Positions 19,375 to 28,388 of a stretch of DNA of 64,000 nucleotides are shown here, piece after piece. The DNA lies in the NCBI RefSeq assembly GCF_014083865.1, contig NZ_JACEFA010000005.1:1-64000 (forward strand). The letters are read 5' to 3'. Positions within the stretch are counted from its first letter, which is position 1. The number at the start of each line of letters is the position of its first letter. A model generated the notes under the pieces. That model was given only the letters and a program-made list of their open reading frames with translations, was not told the DNA's origin and did not search any database. The translations under genes and the position numbers were made by a program. This stretch comes from Paraliobacillus salinarum (lineage in GTDB: Bacteria; Bacillota; Bacilli; Bacillales; Amphibacillaceae).

Positions 19375-19809
19375 TTATTTTGATATAAGTACTTTAAATT
19401 CTACATAATTTTTCTTTGATTTGATTTCATCGATACATTCACAATCCAGCTGCTTTATTTGCTGTAATGCTTCGGCTAAAAAACCCGCCTCAAGTCTATA
19501 ATCAGTAACGATATCTTGTTTCATTCGTTGTGTGATCGCCGAACCAGTCAATGAGAAAATAAACTCCCTACGTTTTTCTTTTACATCAACTAATTCTCCC
19601 CAACCCACTTTATAAAAAAAGTCTTTCACTTGTTCTATAGAATCCCATTTTATTTGTCGTGCTAAATTCTTTCCAAGTACATAAAGGATCGTTGCTGCAT
19701 CTTTTCCAAGCAAATCTGGTAAACAAACATAGCGCAGTAAATCGTATCCACTACCTGTAGTTTGCATTAAATCTGCTATTTCCTCAGTTCTTTGTAAATT
19801 AGTATGCAC
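19375..19809 (-). CDS. yslB: YslB family protein (DUF2507)
   Basis: A 144-residue protein of the DUF2507 (YslB) family, function unknown. It is likely cytosolic with the heme-NO-binding-like V4R fold suggested for the family: LLRYVCLPDLLGKDAATILYVLGKNLARQ near the N-terminus, then FFYKVGWGELV and FLAEALQQI. It starts with GTG at 19809 after a GGAAGGGG site. It is convergent to uvrC. In B. subtilis yslB sits just before sdhCAB; those succinate dehydrogenase genes are absent from this locus. Confidence 0.8.
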   Translation of the reverse strand: MHTNLQRTEEIADLMQTTGSGYDLLRYVCLPDLLGKDAATILYVLGKNLARQIKWDSIEQVKDFFYKVGWGELVDVKEKRREFIFSLTGSAITQRMKQDIVTDYRLEAGFLAEALQQIKQLDCECIDEIKSKKNYVEFKVLISK

Positions 19810-19979
19810 AAATTTTTCCCCTTCCTAACAATAACCTGTTTATATTATCTCTTGAAAATGCAGGGATTGCAACGGTCAATTCTACTAATATAAAAGAGGT
19901 TAGAACGTGACATTTGTTAGAGAAAGTTTTACAATAACATGCATGATAAGTTTGTAATGAAAAAGTAGAAGGTGTAAAA

Positions 19980-22646
19980 ATGAGAAAAATAATAGAGATT
20001 GTAAAAACAGATTGGAAGAACATAATTAAAACTCCTGTAGCTGCCTTTTTAATTGTATCATTAATGATTCTTCCATCTTTATATGCTTGGTTTAACTTAA
20101 AAGCGTCATGGGATCCATATTCCAATACAAGTGACATCGCCATTGCAGTAACAAATGATGACCGAGGAACAGAGGTAAGAGAGAAAGACATTAACATTGG
20201 TGAACAAATCATTGATAATTTAAAAGAAAATGATGCGCTTGGATGGACCTTTGTTTCAAAACAAGATGCTGAGCATGGTGTCAAACACGGGGATTATTAT
20301 GCTAGCATTTATATTCCAACCGATTTTTCTGAAAAGATAGGTACGTTACTAGAAGAAGAACAGATTAGACCAGTGATTGAATATAGTGTTAACGAAAAGA
20401 TTAACGCCATAGCACCGAAAATGACCTCTACTGGCGCATCGACTATCGTAACTCAGACTAGTGAAAGCTTTGTTGAACAAGTTAGTCAAGCGGTGTTAAC
20501 AGGGTTTAATGAAATCGGAATAGAATTAGAAAAAGAATTGCCAACTATAAGAAATATAGAAAATAAAATATTTGCGTTAGAGGAACGACTACCCGATATT
20601 GAGGCTCTAGGGGATAAGGCAATTACACTTGAAGAAAAATTACCCGAAATTAATAAACAAGCAGAAAAAATAACAGAGCTTCAACAAGTTATGCCTGAAA
20701 TAATGGATGCTGCCGACAGTGTGGTTCGATTAAATGAGAAGATGCCACAGATAGAAAAAGTAGGAGAGGGCATTGTGACGCTACAAGATAAAATGCCTGA
20801 AATAAAGCAAGTAGCAGACACCATTATTGATGTAGACAAAAACTTTGCTAAGATTGAGGAGTTAGTTGCTAATACATTACAAGATATACAAAGCGCACAA
20901 GATGTAATGAATAAAGCACAAGATGCATTACCTGAAATTAAAAAAGTGGCGGAAAATAGTGAAGTATTTGCAAAAGCGATTAGTGACTTTTTAGAAAATA
21001 ATAATGGAGCTTTCGATACAGTTAACCCGGTATTAAAGCAGAACATATTACTATACCAGCAAACAGCTAATGCCGTCCATCAATTCGCTGTTCATCTAGA
21101 TCGTAACGAGTTAGCTACACCTGAAATAGAAAAAGCTATCCCACAGCTGTTAAGTGATTTAGAGTCCAGTATAACTAGTATAGATCAATCTATACAATTA
21201 TTAGAAGTGATTAATCAGCAAGCAAGTAACAAAGATTTAAAGCAAACGTTAAGTAACCTACAAGCATTGCAGGAAAGATTCTACTCCGAGCAAGATATGT
21301 TAACGAAGATGGGAAATAATATTCCTAACATAACAGACAGTCAAATCAATGACTTAGTGAATGTATCAGAACAAGCTTTAAATCAAGCCAATACACTTGT
21401 TTCGGATTATGACCAAACGATTTCTCCAGTTATAGATGAAGGAATTGGTCATTTGCAGGAGAGTGCAACGAACGCTAGTGACAATTTAGAGCAAGCTCAA
21501 GAAGCATTGCCTAAAGTAGAGACCATTTTAAAGAATACAGAAGAATCATTAGCTTATGGAGAAAAGCAAATTAAGGAATTACAGCAGCGTTTACCCGAAA
21601 TAGGTGACGAAATTCATCAAACAGCGTTGACGATAAATGACAAACTTGATGATGTGGAAAGCGGAGTTAATCAAGCGGTAAGTTTTTATCAGAATCAATT
21701 CCCAAAGGTAAAGGATCAAATTCAACGAGCGGCATCTTTTGTTGAAAAAGACTTACCAGAAGCAGCAAAAGAAGTGGATAAAGTGGCAGATTTTATTGAT
21801 AACCGACTGCCTGAATTGGAAACATCTGTTCACAAAATTGCTGATATTGTACAAAACGATCTGCCTGGATTAGAAGATACGGTACGACATACTGCTGATC
21901 GTATTAGGCAGTTTGAAGGCAGTCATGATCTGAATGATATTATTCAACTGTTGAAAAATGATATTGAACAAGAAAGTGATTTTCTTGCTAATCCGATTGA
22001 ATTAAGTGAGAATAAAGTTTTTCCAATTCCAAACTATGGTTCAGCTAATTCTCCATTTTATACGACACTAAGTTTGTGGGTTGGAGCATTATTATTAATT
22101 TCTTTACTAACAGTAGATGTTCATAACAGGGAAGGTGTTTATAAGCATCATCATGTTTATTTTGGTAGAGGTTTAACCTTCGCCAGTATTGGATTGATGC
22201 AAGCATTAATCGTAACATTGGGTGACCTGTTTATTTTAGATGCATATGTTAAAGAACCAGTCTGGTTTGTTATCTTTGCTATTTTTATTAGCATGGTATT
22301 TATGTCGATTGTTTACACGCTTGTTTCTGTTTTCGGTAATGTTGGAAAAGGATTAGCAATTATATTGCTAGTGCTTCAATTGTCTGGATCAGGTGGTACA
22401 TTTCCAATTCAAGTAGCACCTGCGTTTTTCCAAACAATTAATCCATTTTTACCATTTACGTATGCGATTAGCTTATTACGTGAAGCGGTAGGAGGAATAG
22501 TGCCAGAAATTGGTGTTCGTGATATTCTCGTTCTACTTGCGTTTATGATCATAGCAATTTTGTTCGCGATTTTATTAAAAAAACCTCTCGATTCACAAAT
22601 TAGAAAAGTGTCTGAACAAGCGAAGAAGAGTGGGTTAATTCATTAG
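19980..22646 (+). CDS. YhgE/Pip-type ABC-2 membrane protein with tandem 17- and 18-residue repeats
   Basis: An 888-residue membrane protein of the YhgE/Pip (phage infection protein) family, related to ABC-2 exporters and type VII secretion EsaA-like proteins; function uncertain. Residues 1-45 hold one membrane helix; 46-170 form the conserved extracellular domain (IAIAVTNDDRGTEV, PTDFSEKIGT). A long helical stalk follows (about 180-680), and five or six helices occupy the C-terminal 200 residues. The stalk has seven 17-residue repeats (residues 183-301, LxEKxPEI motif) and four 18-residue repeats near 590-660. Ribosome binding site AGAAGGTG. It is not near other secretion genes. Confidence 0.85.
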   Translation: MRKIIEIVKTDWKNIIKTPVAAFLIVSLMILPSLYAWFNLKASWDPYSNTSDIAIAVTNDDRGTEVREKDINIGEQIIDNLKENDALGWTFVSKQDAEHGVKHGDYYASIYIPTDFSEKIGTLLEEEQIRPVIEYSVNEKINAIAPKMTSTGASTIVTQTSESFVEQVSQAVLTGFNEIGIELEKELPTIRNIENKIFALEERLPDIEALGDKAITLEEKLPEINKQAEKITELQQVMPEIMDAADSVVRLNEKMPQIEKVGEGIVTLQDKMPEIKQVADTIIDVDKNFAKIEELVANTLQDIQSAQDVMNKAQDALPEIKKVAENSEVFAKAISDFLENNNGAFDTVNPVLKQNILLYQQTANAVHQFAVHLDRNELATPEIEKAIPQLLSDLESSITSIDQSIQLLEVINQQASNKDLKQTLSNLQALQERFYSEQDMLTKMGNNIPNITDSQINDLVNVSEQALNQANTLVSDYDQTISPVIDEGIGHLQESATNASDNLEQAQEALPKVETILKNTEESLAYGEKQIKELQQRLPEIGDEIHQTALTINDKLDDVESGVNQAVSFYQNQFPKVKDQIQRAASFVEKDLPEAAKEVDKVADFIDNRLPELETSVHKIADIVQNDLPGLEDTVRHTADRIRQFEGSHDLNDIIQLLKNDIEQESDFLANPIELSENKVFPIPNYGSANSPFYTTLSLWVGALLLISLLTVDVHNREGVYKHHHVYFGRGLTFASIGLMQALIVTLGDLFILDAYVKEPVWFVIFAIFISMVFMSIVYTLVSVFGNVGKGLAIILLVLQLSGSGGTFPIQVAPAFFQTINPFLPFTYAISLLREAVGGIVPEIGVRDILVLLAFMIIAILFAILLKKPLDSQIRKVSEQAKKSGLIH

Positions 22647-22694
22647 ATTTGTAGGACAACGGTATATTTATCTTAAAACACGATAAAAGCAAGC

Positions 22695-22722
22695 ACAGAA
22701 ACAATTTTTAGAACATAAAATA
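22695..22722 (+). promoter_or_regulatory. Predicted sigma-K promoter of gerE
   Basis: ACA (22695-22697) and CATAAAATA (22714-22722) with a 16-base spacer match the sigma-K consensus (AC, 16 bases, CATANNNTA). It lies about 62 bases before the gerE start. gerE of B. subtilis is transcribed by sigma-K in the late mother cell. Confidence 0.65.
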
Positions 22723-22783
22723 CTCTGACTAAATAAATACCCTTCAAAGCGTGGCTCTAAGAACAGCAAGGAGGGGTTAAGAC

Positions 22784-23008
22784 TTGAAGGATAGTGAGTA
22801 CAAGCCGAAGCAATTATTGACCAAACGAGAAAAAGAAGTGTTTGAGCTTTTAGTACAGGATAAAACAACAAAAGAAATAGCCCAGGAACTGTTTATATCC
22901 CAAAAAACAGTACGGAATCACATTTCGAACGCAATGCAAAAGCTTGGTGTGAAAGGGCGTTCGCAGGCAGTGGTAGAGCTTCTACGTATGGGAGAATTAA
23001 AGCTCTAA
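22784..23008 (+). CDS. gerE: Spore germination/coat regulator GerE
   Basis: A 74-residue LuxR-type DNA-binding protein made late in the mother cell, which switches on spore coat genes and represses others. The whole protein is one helix-turn-helix domain: LTKREKEVFELLVQDKTT then KEIAQELFISQKTVRNHISNAMQKLGVKGRSQAV, which is almost identical to the known GerE. Translation starts at TTG with an AAGGAGGGG site 7 bases before it, and the length equals that of the B. subtilis protein. A sigma-K promoter precedes it, a terminator follows. Nothing unusual. Confidence 0.95.
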   Translation: MKDSEYKPKQLLTKREKEVFELLVQDKTTKEIAQELFISQKTVRNHISNAMQKLGVKGRSQAVVELLRMGELKL

Positions 23009-23010
23009 TA

Positions 23011-23044
23011 AAAACCGACTTTCGTTTTTGAAAGTCGGTTTTTT
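23011..23044 (+). terminator. Terminator after gerE
   Basis: AACCGACTTTC (23013-23023) pairs with GAAAGTCGGTT (23030-23040), then a T run. Confidence 0.9.
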
Positions 23045-23160
23045 GCATGAATTGATTATTTATCATAGTTTGTTTGTAAATTAAGGTCTTAACTAAATCA
23101 ACAATTATGAATGTTTAAAGTACTATCTACTTTTGCTAACCTAATATTTGTAGCATTAAT

Positions 23161-23820
23161 TTAAGATTCACATCCTACTCCATCACCGTCTCGATCTAGA
23201 TGTCTAGCATACCCAGGGTCACCTTTGTAAACTGGAGCCGCTCCTGCTTCTTTTGCTGCGGTACAATTTTTATAGTAAGCAGAGGTAGAAAAATTACTGG
23301 ATGTATTTGAATTAGTATTATTGTAAGAATTTGATGACTTGTTAGTAGATTGAATATCTAAGCTACTTTGTAAAGAAGCATTTTCATTTGTCAATTTGTC
23401 AATTTTTACATTTAACTCTTTAATTTCATTTTTTAATTCTTTATTGCTTTTAACTTGTTCATTAAGCTTACTATATTGTTTCTTAGCTTCATTAAGTTGG
23501 TCTTCAATTTCGGATTTGCTAGTGATTAAATCTTTAAGTTGTTTTTCAAGTTCCTTATTTTCATCAGTTATTTTTTCATTTTTTATTATAAGATCCTCAT
23601 TTTTTTCTATTAACTCATTGTTTTCGTTCATTACTTGAACTAATTTTCCAGAAGCGGCAAATTCACTGTCGATTATTAAGAATATAATTCCTATTCCAAG
23701 AATTAAAAAAAATACTTTTTTTGATATATGCCTCTCTTTATTGGATATTTTCTTTATAAAATGATAAATAAGATAACCTAACGAATATAGGATAATCAAT
23801 AGGCCAATAGCTGCAAACAT
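23161..23820 (-). CDS. Membrane-anchored coiled-coil protein with C-terminal excalibur calcium-binding domain
   Basis: A 219-residue protein. Two hydrophobic segments (about residues 3-20 and 33-50) are followed by a long coiled coil (about 58-155, repeated E/N/K heptads), a Ser/Asn-rich linker and an excalibur domain at the C-terminus (YYKNCTAAKEAGAAPVYKGDPGYARHLDRDGDGVGCE, with the DRDGDGVGCE calcium-loop motif and two Cys). Excalibur domains are extracellular and occur beside nucleases and surface proteins. The topology is probably two spans with an outside stalk. AGGAGG stands before the ATG. Function unknown. Confidence 0.7.
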   Translation of the reverse strand: MFAAIGLLIILYSLGYLIYHFIKKISNKERHISKKVFFLILGIGIIFLIIDSEFAASGKLVQVMNENNELIEKNEDLIIKNEKITDENKELEKQLKDLITSKSEIEDQLNEAKKQYSKLNEQVKSNKELKNEIKELNVKIDKLTNENASLQSSLDIQSTNKSSNSYNNTNSNTSSNFSTSAYYKNCTAAKEAGAAPVYKGDPGYARHLDRDGDGVGCES

Positions 23821-24269
23821 TTTAAATCCTCCTAGTAAATCAGAATAGTTATATAATACAAATGTTATACCATATAGTGTATAAAATCTACCAAAAATAA
23901 CATTTTATAAATTTATATGGAAATTAACAAAATGCACATCAAAATATTTAAAGCTATTTTCGGTAATAGAGTTATTTTGGAAATTAATTTATCTTTGATA
24001 TTTTCTACTCCTTCTTCAATAACTGTTAAAAGGGTTACGGGTGTTGAATGTAAAAAAGTATCTATGAATTCAAAGATGCTCATTAGTAATATCTTCTAAT
24101 TTTTATATGTATTTTTAAAATAATGAATTCTGTTACAAAACAACTATATTACAGATAAAAACATTAAAAATGCAGTCTTTCCCCAGCTTTCTAAACAAAA
24201 TATATCCATCCCACCAAAAAAAATGATATGATGAAGGATGAATGTACTTTTAAAGGAGGATTTGCACTC
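23821..24269. other. AT-rich intergenic stretch
   Basis: 449 bases. It holds the divergent upstream regions of the excalibur gene and the MarR gene, and one possible minus-strand 56-residue reading frame (23913-24083, listed separately). No repeat or riboswitch was recognised. Confidence 0.5.
23913..24083 (-). CDS. Possible 56-residue protein with hydrophobic C-terminus
   Basis: An ATG at 24083 opens a frame with a protein-like composition: an amphipathic start (MSIFEFIDTFLHSTPV), an acidic and basic middle (EEGVENIKDKLISK) and a hydrophobic tail (LNILMCILLISI). The ribosome binding site is poor (AGAAG). The opposite strand carries a 60-residue frame in the same DNA (23917-24099) that looks less protein-like. 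It may be a real small gene or the remnant of one; no family is recognised. Confidence 0.25.
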   Translation of the reverse strand: MSIFEFIDTFLHSTPVTLLTVIEEGVENIKDKLISKITLLPKIALNILMCILLISI

Positions 24270-24734
24270 GTGAATGAAGTAAAAAGTGCAACGACAATAG
24301 CGGAGATTGAAAGGGAATTACGCTATATTTCTGGTATTATCAAGCAAAAAGGACGAGAAATCTTAAACAATTATCCGATTACAACACCACAGTTTATTGC
24401 GCTGCAGTGGCTTTTGGAAGATGGCGACTTAACGATTGGTGAATTATCTAATAAAATAAATTTAGCTTTTAGTACCACAACGGATTTAGTAGACCGTATG
24501 GAAAATAATTTATTAGTAGAACGAAAAAAAGATACAAAAGATCGACGCGTTGTTCGAATATATCTATTAGACAAAGGAAAACAAATCATTCGAGAAGTCA
24601 TTGAAAAAAGACAAGTATATCTACAAGATGTGCTAAATGATGTACCGAATGATAAAGTGGAGTCGTTATATGATGTCTTATACTTGCTTCATAATCAAAT
24701 GAAAATGGACAAGGAAAAGGTCAATAACAAGTAG
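24270..24734 (+). CDS. MarR family transcriptional regulator (YsmB-like)
   Basis: A 154-residue MarR-type dimeric repressor. The winged helix-turn-helix is visible at about residues 40-105 ([24 protein letters not shown]...[32 protein letters not shown]), with the wing motif DRRVVRI. The frame opens at 24228, but AAAGGAGG lies 10 bases before the GTG at 24270, which matches the usual MarR length, so this start is preferred. It precedes racE by 23 bases. B. subtilis ysmB occupies the same place between gerE and racE. Its ligand and targets are unknown. Confidence 0.82.
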   Translation: MNEVKSATTIAEIERELRYISGIIKQKGREILNNYPITTPQFIALQWLLEDGDLTIGELSNKINLAFSTTTDLVDRMENNLLVERKKDTKDRRVVRIYLLDKGKQIIREVIEKRQVYLQDVLNDVPNDKVESLYDVLYLLHNQMKMDKEKVNNK

Positions 24735-24757
24735 TATATAAAGAAGAGGGGATTTAT

Positions 24758-25564
24758 GTGGATCAGCCGATAGGAGTCATTGACTCAGGAGTTGGTGGTC
24801 TGACAGTAGCTAGTGAGCTGATGCGTCAATTACCAAAAGAACAATTAATTTATTTAGGAGATACATTAAGATGTCCTTATGGTCCGCGGCCAAAGGAAGA
24901 AGTTATACAATACACATTAGAAATGGTCGATTTTCTAATGAAAAAAAACATCAAATTATTAGTGATTGCCTGTAATACGGCAACAGCATTTACATTAGAT
25001 TTACTTAGAGAAAAATTAACTATCCCAGTGATTGGTGTAATTCAACCAGGTGCCCGTGCGGCGATTAAAACGACTCAAAATATGAAGATAGGTGTTATTG
25101 GGACGGAAGGAACGATTACAAGTAAAGCATATCCAGATGCATTACACAGCATCCATTCAGATATTAATGTTTATGACTTAGCATGTCCTCGTTTTGTTCC
25201 TATGGTAGAAAAAGGGGTACTAACAGGTGAGGAAGCGTATCGTGTGGTAGAGGAATCATTACAACCTTTAAAAAGTGAGAAAATTATTGATACATTAATT
25301 TTAGGTTGCACACATTATCCATTGTTAAAAGATACGATTCAGTCTGTAATGGGGGAAGAAGTAACAGTGATCTCTTCCGGTGAAGAAACTGCACGTGAAG
25401 TCAGTGCAATTTTAGGCTATCAAGCGTTATTATATGAGGGAGAACGCGCAACCAAACATGTTTTTTATACAACGGGATCATCCGAAGTATTTGCTCATAT
25501 CGCAAAGCAATGGTTAGATATCCCGATAGCAACGGTAGAAACTGCATATCTTATATCAACTTAA
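24758..25564 (+). CDS. racE: Glutamate racemase
   Basis: A 268-residue enzyme that makes D-glutamate for peptidoglycan (and for poly-gamma-glutamate if present). It shows the two-Cys racemase architecture: [17 protein letters not shown] at the start, the first catalytic Cys in [10 protein letters not shown] (about residue 74), and the second in [12 protein letters not shown] (about residue 185). It starts with GTG; AGAGGGGA precedes it. A terminator with a 9-bp stem overlaps its stop codon region. Full length. Confidence 0.95.
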   Translation: MDQPIGVIDSGVGGLTVASELMRQLPKEQLIYLGDTLRCPYGPRPKEEVIQYTLEMVDFLMKKNIKLLVIACNTATAFTLDLLREKLTIPVIGVIQPGARAAIKTTQNMKIGVIGTEGTITSKAYPDALHSIHSDINVYDLACPRFVPMVEKGVLTGEEAYRVVEESLQPLKSEKIIDTLILGCTHYPLLKDTIQSVMGEEVTVISSGEETAREVSAILGYQALLYEGERATKHVFYTTGSSEVFAHIAKQWLDIPIATVETAYLIST

Positions 25565-25591
25565 ACAAGTGGAATACACCACTTGTTTTTT
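25564..25591 (+). terminator. Terminator after racE
   Basis: AACAAGTGG (25564-25572) pairs with CCACTTGTT (25579-25587), followed by T residues. The first arm begins at the last base of the racE stop codon. Confidence 0.88.
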
Positions 25592-25748
25592 CTATGTCCC
25601 AAAAGCATCTAATAATAGGATTAAGTATGAGTTATCGATACACTTTGAAAAATATTTTTTATTCTAAAATTCATCTATAACTGTTTGGTCTATTTTAAAT
25701 AGCAGGCTCGTATACATAATAGTACAAACCATCGTAGGAGGGGAAAGC

Positions 25749-26837
25749 ATGAAGCGAAACATAGAAGTGAAACGGAAATTGTCTATTGGGTTGCTTATGT
25801 TGTTTGTACTCTTGTTGACAGCCGGATGTGGTCTATTTAAAGGAGAACAAACATTAGAAGAGATAGATGTGCCGAAAGATCAACCAAGTGAAGAAACAAT
25901 TGGTGAAGCGGCTGAAACATCTGAAGAATCAAATGGTATTGAAGTAGAAGCAGGTGACGCAGAAACAATCCCGAGAGAATTGTATTTATTGAATGAAGAA
26001 GGTTTGGTTGTTCCTCAAACGGTAGAGCTTCCGAAAACTGATGCCGTTGCGCAGCAAGTATTAGAATATATCATTAAAGACGGACCTGTAACATCCATTT
26101 TACCAAATGGATTCGAAGCGGTTCTGCCTGCTGGTACACAAGTAATAGGATTAAATCTGCAAGCGGATGGTACTTTAATAGTAGATGTATCAGAGGAATT
26201 TAAGCAATATCAGCCAGAACAAGAAGAACAAATTATTCAAGCAATGACTTATACTTTAACGCAATTCGACAATGTGGAACGTGTGACACTTTGGATTAAT
26301 GGCCATGAACAAACAGAAATGCCAGTGAATGGTACACCTTTGCAGGAAGGGTACTCTAGAGCAGACGGAATAAATATTTATCACCCAGATGGTGTCGATC
26401 TAATGGATAGTAAAGCTGTTACGCTTTACTATCCAACACAGCAAGCTGAACAATTTTACTATGTACCAGTAACGCAATATGTTGAAATGGACAAGCAAAC
26501 GAACTATCAAGCAATGGTTGAAGCATTGTTAGAAGGACCAGCATATGACTTGAATTTGCTAAACGTCTTCAATCCAAACATCTCGATTGTTGAAAAGCCT
26601 AAAGTAAAAGACGGTGTGCTACATGTCATGTTTAGCAAAGAGATTTTAAATGATGAGAATACTTCTTCGATTTCTGATGAAGTAATGGAGACATTAGTTC
26701 GGACATTAACAGATAAATCAGAAGTTGATGCAGTTTCAGTTGAAGTTAAAGGGGTAAAAGAAGTATTTAATGAGCATGGCGTTCCTTATACAGAGCCTGT
26801 TACAAGAGATGCTTTTGTACCAACAGGAAGTCTATAA
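25749..26837 (+). CDS. gerM: Spore germination lipoprotein GerM
   Basis: A 362-residue lipoprotein required in B. subtilis for spore assembly and germination (part of the GerM-SpoIIIA ring interface during engulfment). The signal peptide ends at LLTAGC with lipidated Cys27, followed by an acidic linker. Two GerMN domains are seen (about residues 75-195 and 215-345), each with the VPVT/Y or LV...QPTG-like strand pattern and a VSEEF/FSKEI-type motif (LIVDVSEEFKQY, LHVMFSKEI). The ATG has a GGAGGGG site. A terminator follows. racE-gerM-rph order matches B. subtilis. Confidence 0.92.
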   Translation: MKRNIEVKRKLSIGLLMLFVLLLTAGCGLFKGEQTLEEIDVPKDQPSEETIGEAAETSEESNGIEVEAGDAETIPRELYLLNEEGLVVPQTVELPKTDAVAQQVLEYIIKDGPVTSILPNGFEAVLPAGTQVIGLNLQADGTLIVDVSEEFKQYQPEQEEQIIQAMTYTLTQFDNVERVTLWINGHEQTEMPVNGTPLQEGYSRADGINIYHPDGVDLMDSKAVTLYYPTQQAEQFYYVPVTQYVEMDKQTNYQAMVEALLEGPAYDLNLLNVFNPNISIVEKPKVKDGVLHVMFSKEILNDENTSSISDEVMETLVRTLTDKSEVDAVSVEVKGVKEVFNEHGVPYTEPVTRDAFVPTGSL

Positions 26838-26850
26838 TATTTATGGAGAA

Positions 26851-26877
26851 GAGCTGAATCGTTCGGCTCTTTTTTTG
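26851..26877 (+). terminator. Terminator after gerM
   Basis: GAGCTGAA (26851-26858) pairs with TTCGGCTC (26862-26869) with one G-T pair, then a run of seven T. Confidence 0.88.
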
Positions 26878-27027
26878 TTTGTAAGACTAAAAAAACGAAT
26901 ACAAAGATGATAAGCTATAGTTGGATTAAAAAAGTTAAATCTATTTTCTAGAAATAAGCATGAATTTCTCGAACATGCCGAAAATATGTTAAGATGATGG
27001 AGTATGATAAGGAAGGATGAATAAACA

Positions 27028-27780
27028 ATGAGACCAAATAATCGTCAAGTAAATCAATTACGTGAAATTACAATTGAAACTGGCTATACAAAACATCCTG
27101 AAGGCTCTGTTTTGATAACAGTTGGAGATACGAAAGTGATATGTAATGCAAGTATTGAAGAACGCGTACCACCATTTATGAGAGGGCAAGGAAAAGGCTG
27201 GATAACAGCGGAATATGCGATGTTACCGCGTGCAACCGATCAGCGGAATATCCGTGAATCCTCTAAAGGAAAAGTTTCAGGTAGAACAATGGAGATTCAA
27301 CGCTTGATCGGTAGAGCATTACGTGCAGTTGTTGACTTGGATAAAATTGGGGAACGAACCATATGGATTGATTGTGACGTCATTCAAGCAGACGGTGGAA
27401 CAAGAACAGCCTCTATTACGGGTGCATTTGTTGCAATGGTTTTAGCTTTTGGTAAGCTTATCGATAAATCAGTAATAAAGGAAATGCCTATCACTGATTA
27501 TTTAGCAGCTACATCTGTTGGTGTGATGCCTGATGGAACAGAAATTTTAGATTTAGAATATGTAGAAGACTCCCAAGCACATGTGGATATGAACATTGTC
27601 ATGACAGGTAAAGGAGAATTCGTTGAAATACAAGGCACAGGAGAAGAAGCAACGTTTAGTCCAGCACAATTACAAACGATGCTAAATCTTGCTGATCAAG
27701 GGTTAAAAGAAATTTTCGGTAAGCAACAAGAAGCAATTGGAAAATGGGCGAGTCATTTTGAGGCAAAGGAAGAGGAATAA
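27028..27780 (+). CDS. rph: Ribonuclease PH
   Basis: A 250-residue phosphorolytic 3'-5' exoribonuclease that trims tRNA 3' ends. Family motifs are visible: [19 protein letters not shown] at the N-terminus, [83 protein letters not shown] and [27 protein letters not shown] precedes the ATG. It is 3 bases from rdgB, so both are co-translated. Confidence 0.96.
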   Translation: MRPNNRQVNQLREITIETGYTKHPEGSVLITVGDTKVICNASIEERVPPFMRGQGKGWITAEYAMLPRATDQRNIRESSKGKVSGRTMEIQRLIGRALRAVVDLDKIGERTIWIDCDVIQADGGTRTASITGAFVAMVLAFGKLIDKSVIKEMPITDYLAATSVGVMPDGTEILDLEYVEDSQAHVDMNIVMTGKGEFVEIQGTGEEATFSPAQLQTMLNLADQGLKEIFGKQQEAIGKWASHFEAKEEE

Positions 27781-27783
27781 GCA

Positions 27784-28377
27784 ATGAAGAAATGGTTAAT
27801 CGCAACAAAAAATAAGGGGAAAGTAGAAGATTTTCGACATTTATTTGTTAAATACAACATCGAAATTATATCATTACTTGATTTAGAAGAGCCGGTAGAC
27901 GATGTTGAAGAGACAGGAACAACTTTTGAAGAGAATGCGATACTAAAAGCGGAAGCAATTGCAGAATTATTGAATATGCCAGTACTAGCAGATGACTCAG
28001 GTTTAGAGATTGATTCTTTAGATGGCAGGCCAGGCGTTTATTCAGCGCGCTATGCTGGTAAAGACAAAGATGATACGAAAAACTTACATAAAGTACTGAA
28101 GGAAATGGAAGACGTACCCGACGAGAAGCGTACAGGGCGATTTGTTTGTGTGTTAGCTGTTGCAAGCCCTGGAGAAGAAACCATAACTAAGCGTGGGACC
28201 TGTGAAGGGAAAATCATACGTGAACCAATTGGAACAAATGGATTTGGCTATGATCCAATCTTTCAACCAGACAACACGGAGAAAACGATGGCAGAACTTT
28301 CCGCAGCTGAAAAAAACGAAATTAGTCATAGAGGAAACGCGTTAAAAAAATTAGAAACTTGGGTAAAAGAGCAATAA
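27784..28377 (+). CDS. rdgB: XTP/dITP diphosphatase (RdgB/HAM1 family)
   Basis: A 197-residue nucleoside triphosphatase that removes dITP and XTP and so prevents their incorporation in DNA. Motifs: IATKNKGKVEDF (substrate-binding start), ETGTTFEENAILKAEA, LADDSGLEIDSLDGRPGVYSARYAG, and GTNGFGYDPIFQP near the C-terminus, followed by SHRGNAL. Starts 3 bases after rph; the ribosome binding site lies in the rph end (GGAAGAGGAATAAGC). B. subtilis ysnA is at the same place. Confidence 0.95.
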   Translation: MKKWLIATKNKGKVEDFRHLFVKYNIEIISLLDLEEPVDDVEETGTTFEENAILKAEAIAELLNMPVLADDSGLEIDSLDGRPGVYSARYAGKDKDDTKNLHKVLKEMEDVPDEKRTGRFVCVLAVASPGEETITKRGTCEGKIIREPIGTNGFGYDPIFQPDNTEKTMAELSAAEKNEISHRGNALKKLETWVKEQ

Positions 28378-28388
28378 GGAGTGATTTC

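Noticed and set aside
23917-24099. Plus-strand 60-residue frame between the excalibur and MarR genes
   Set aside because: No ribosome binding site and less protein-like than the opposing minus-strand frame, which itself is uncertain.
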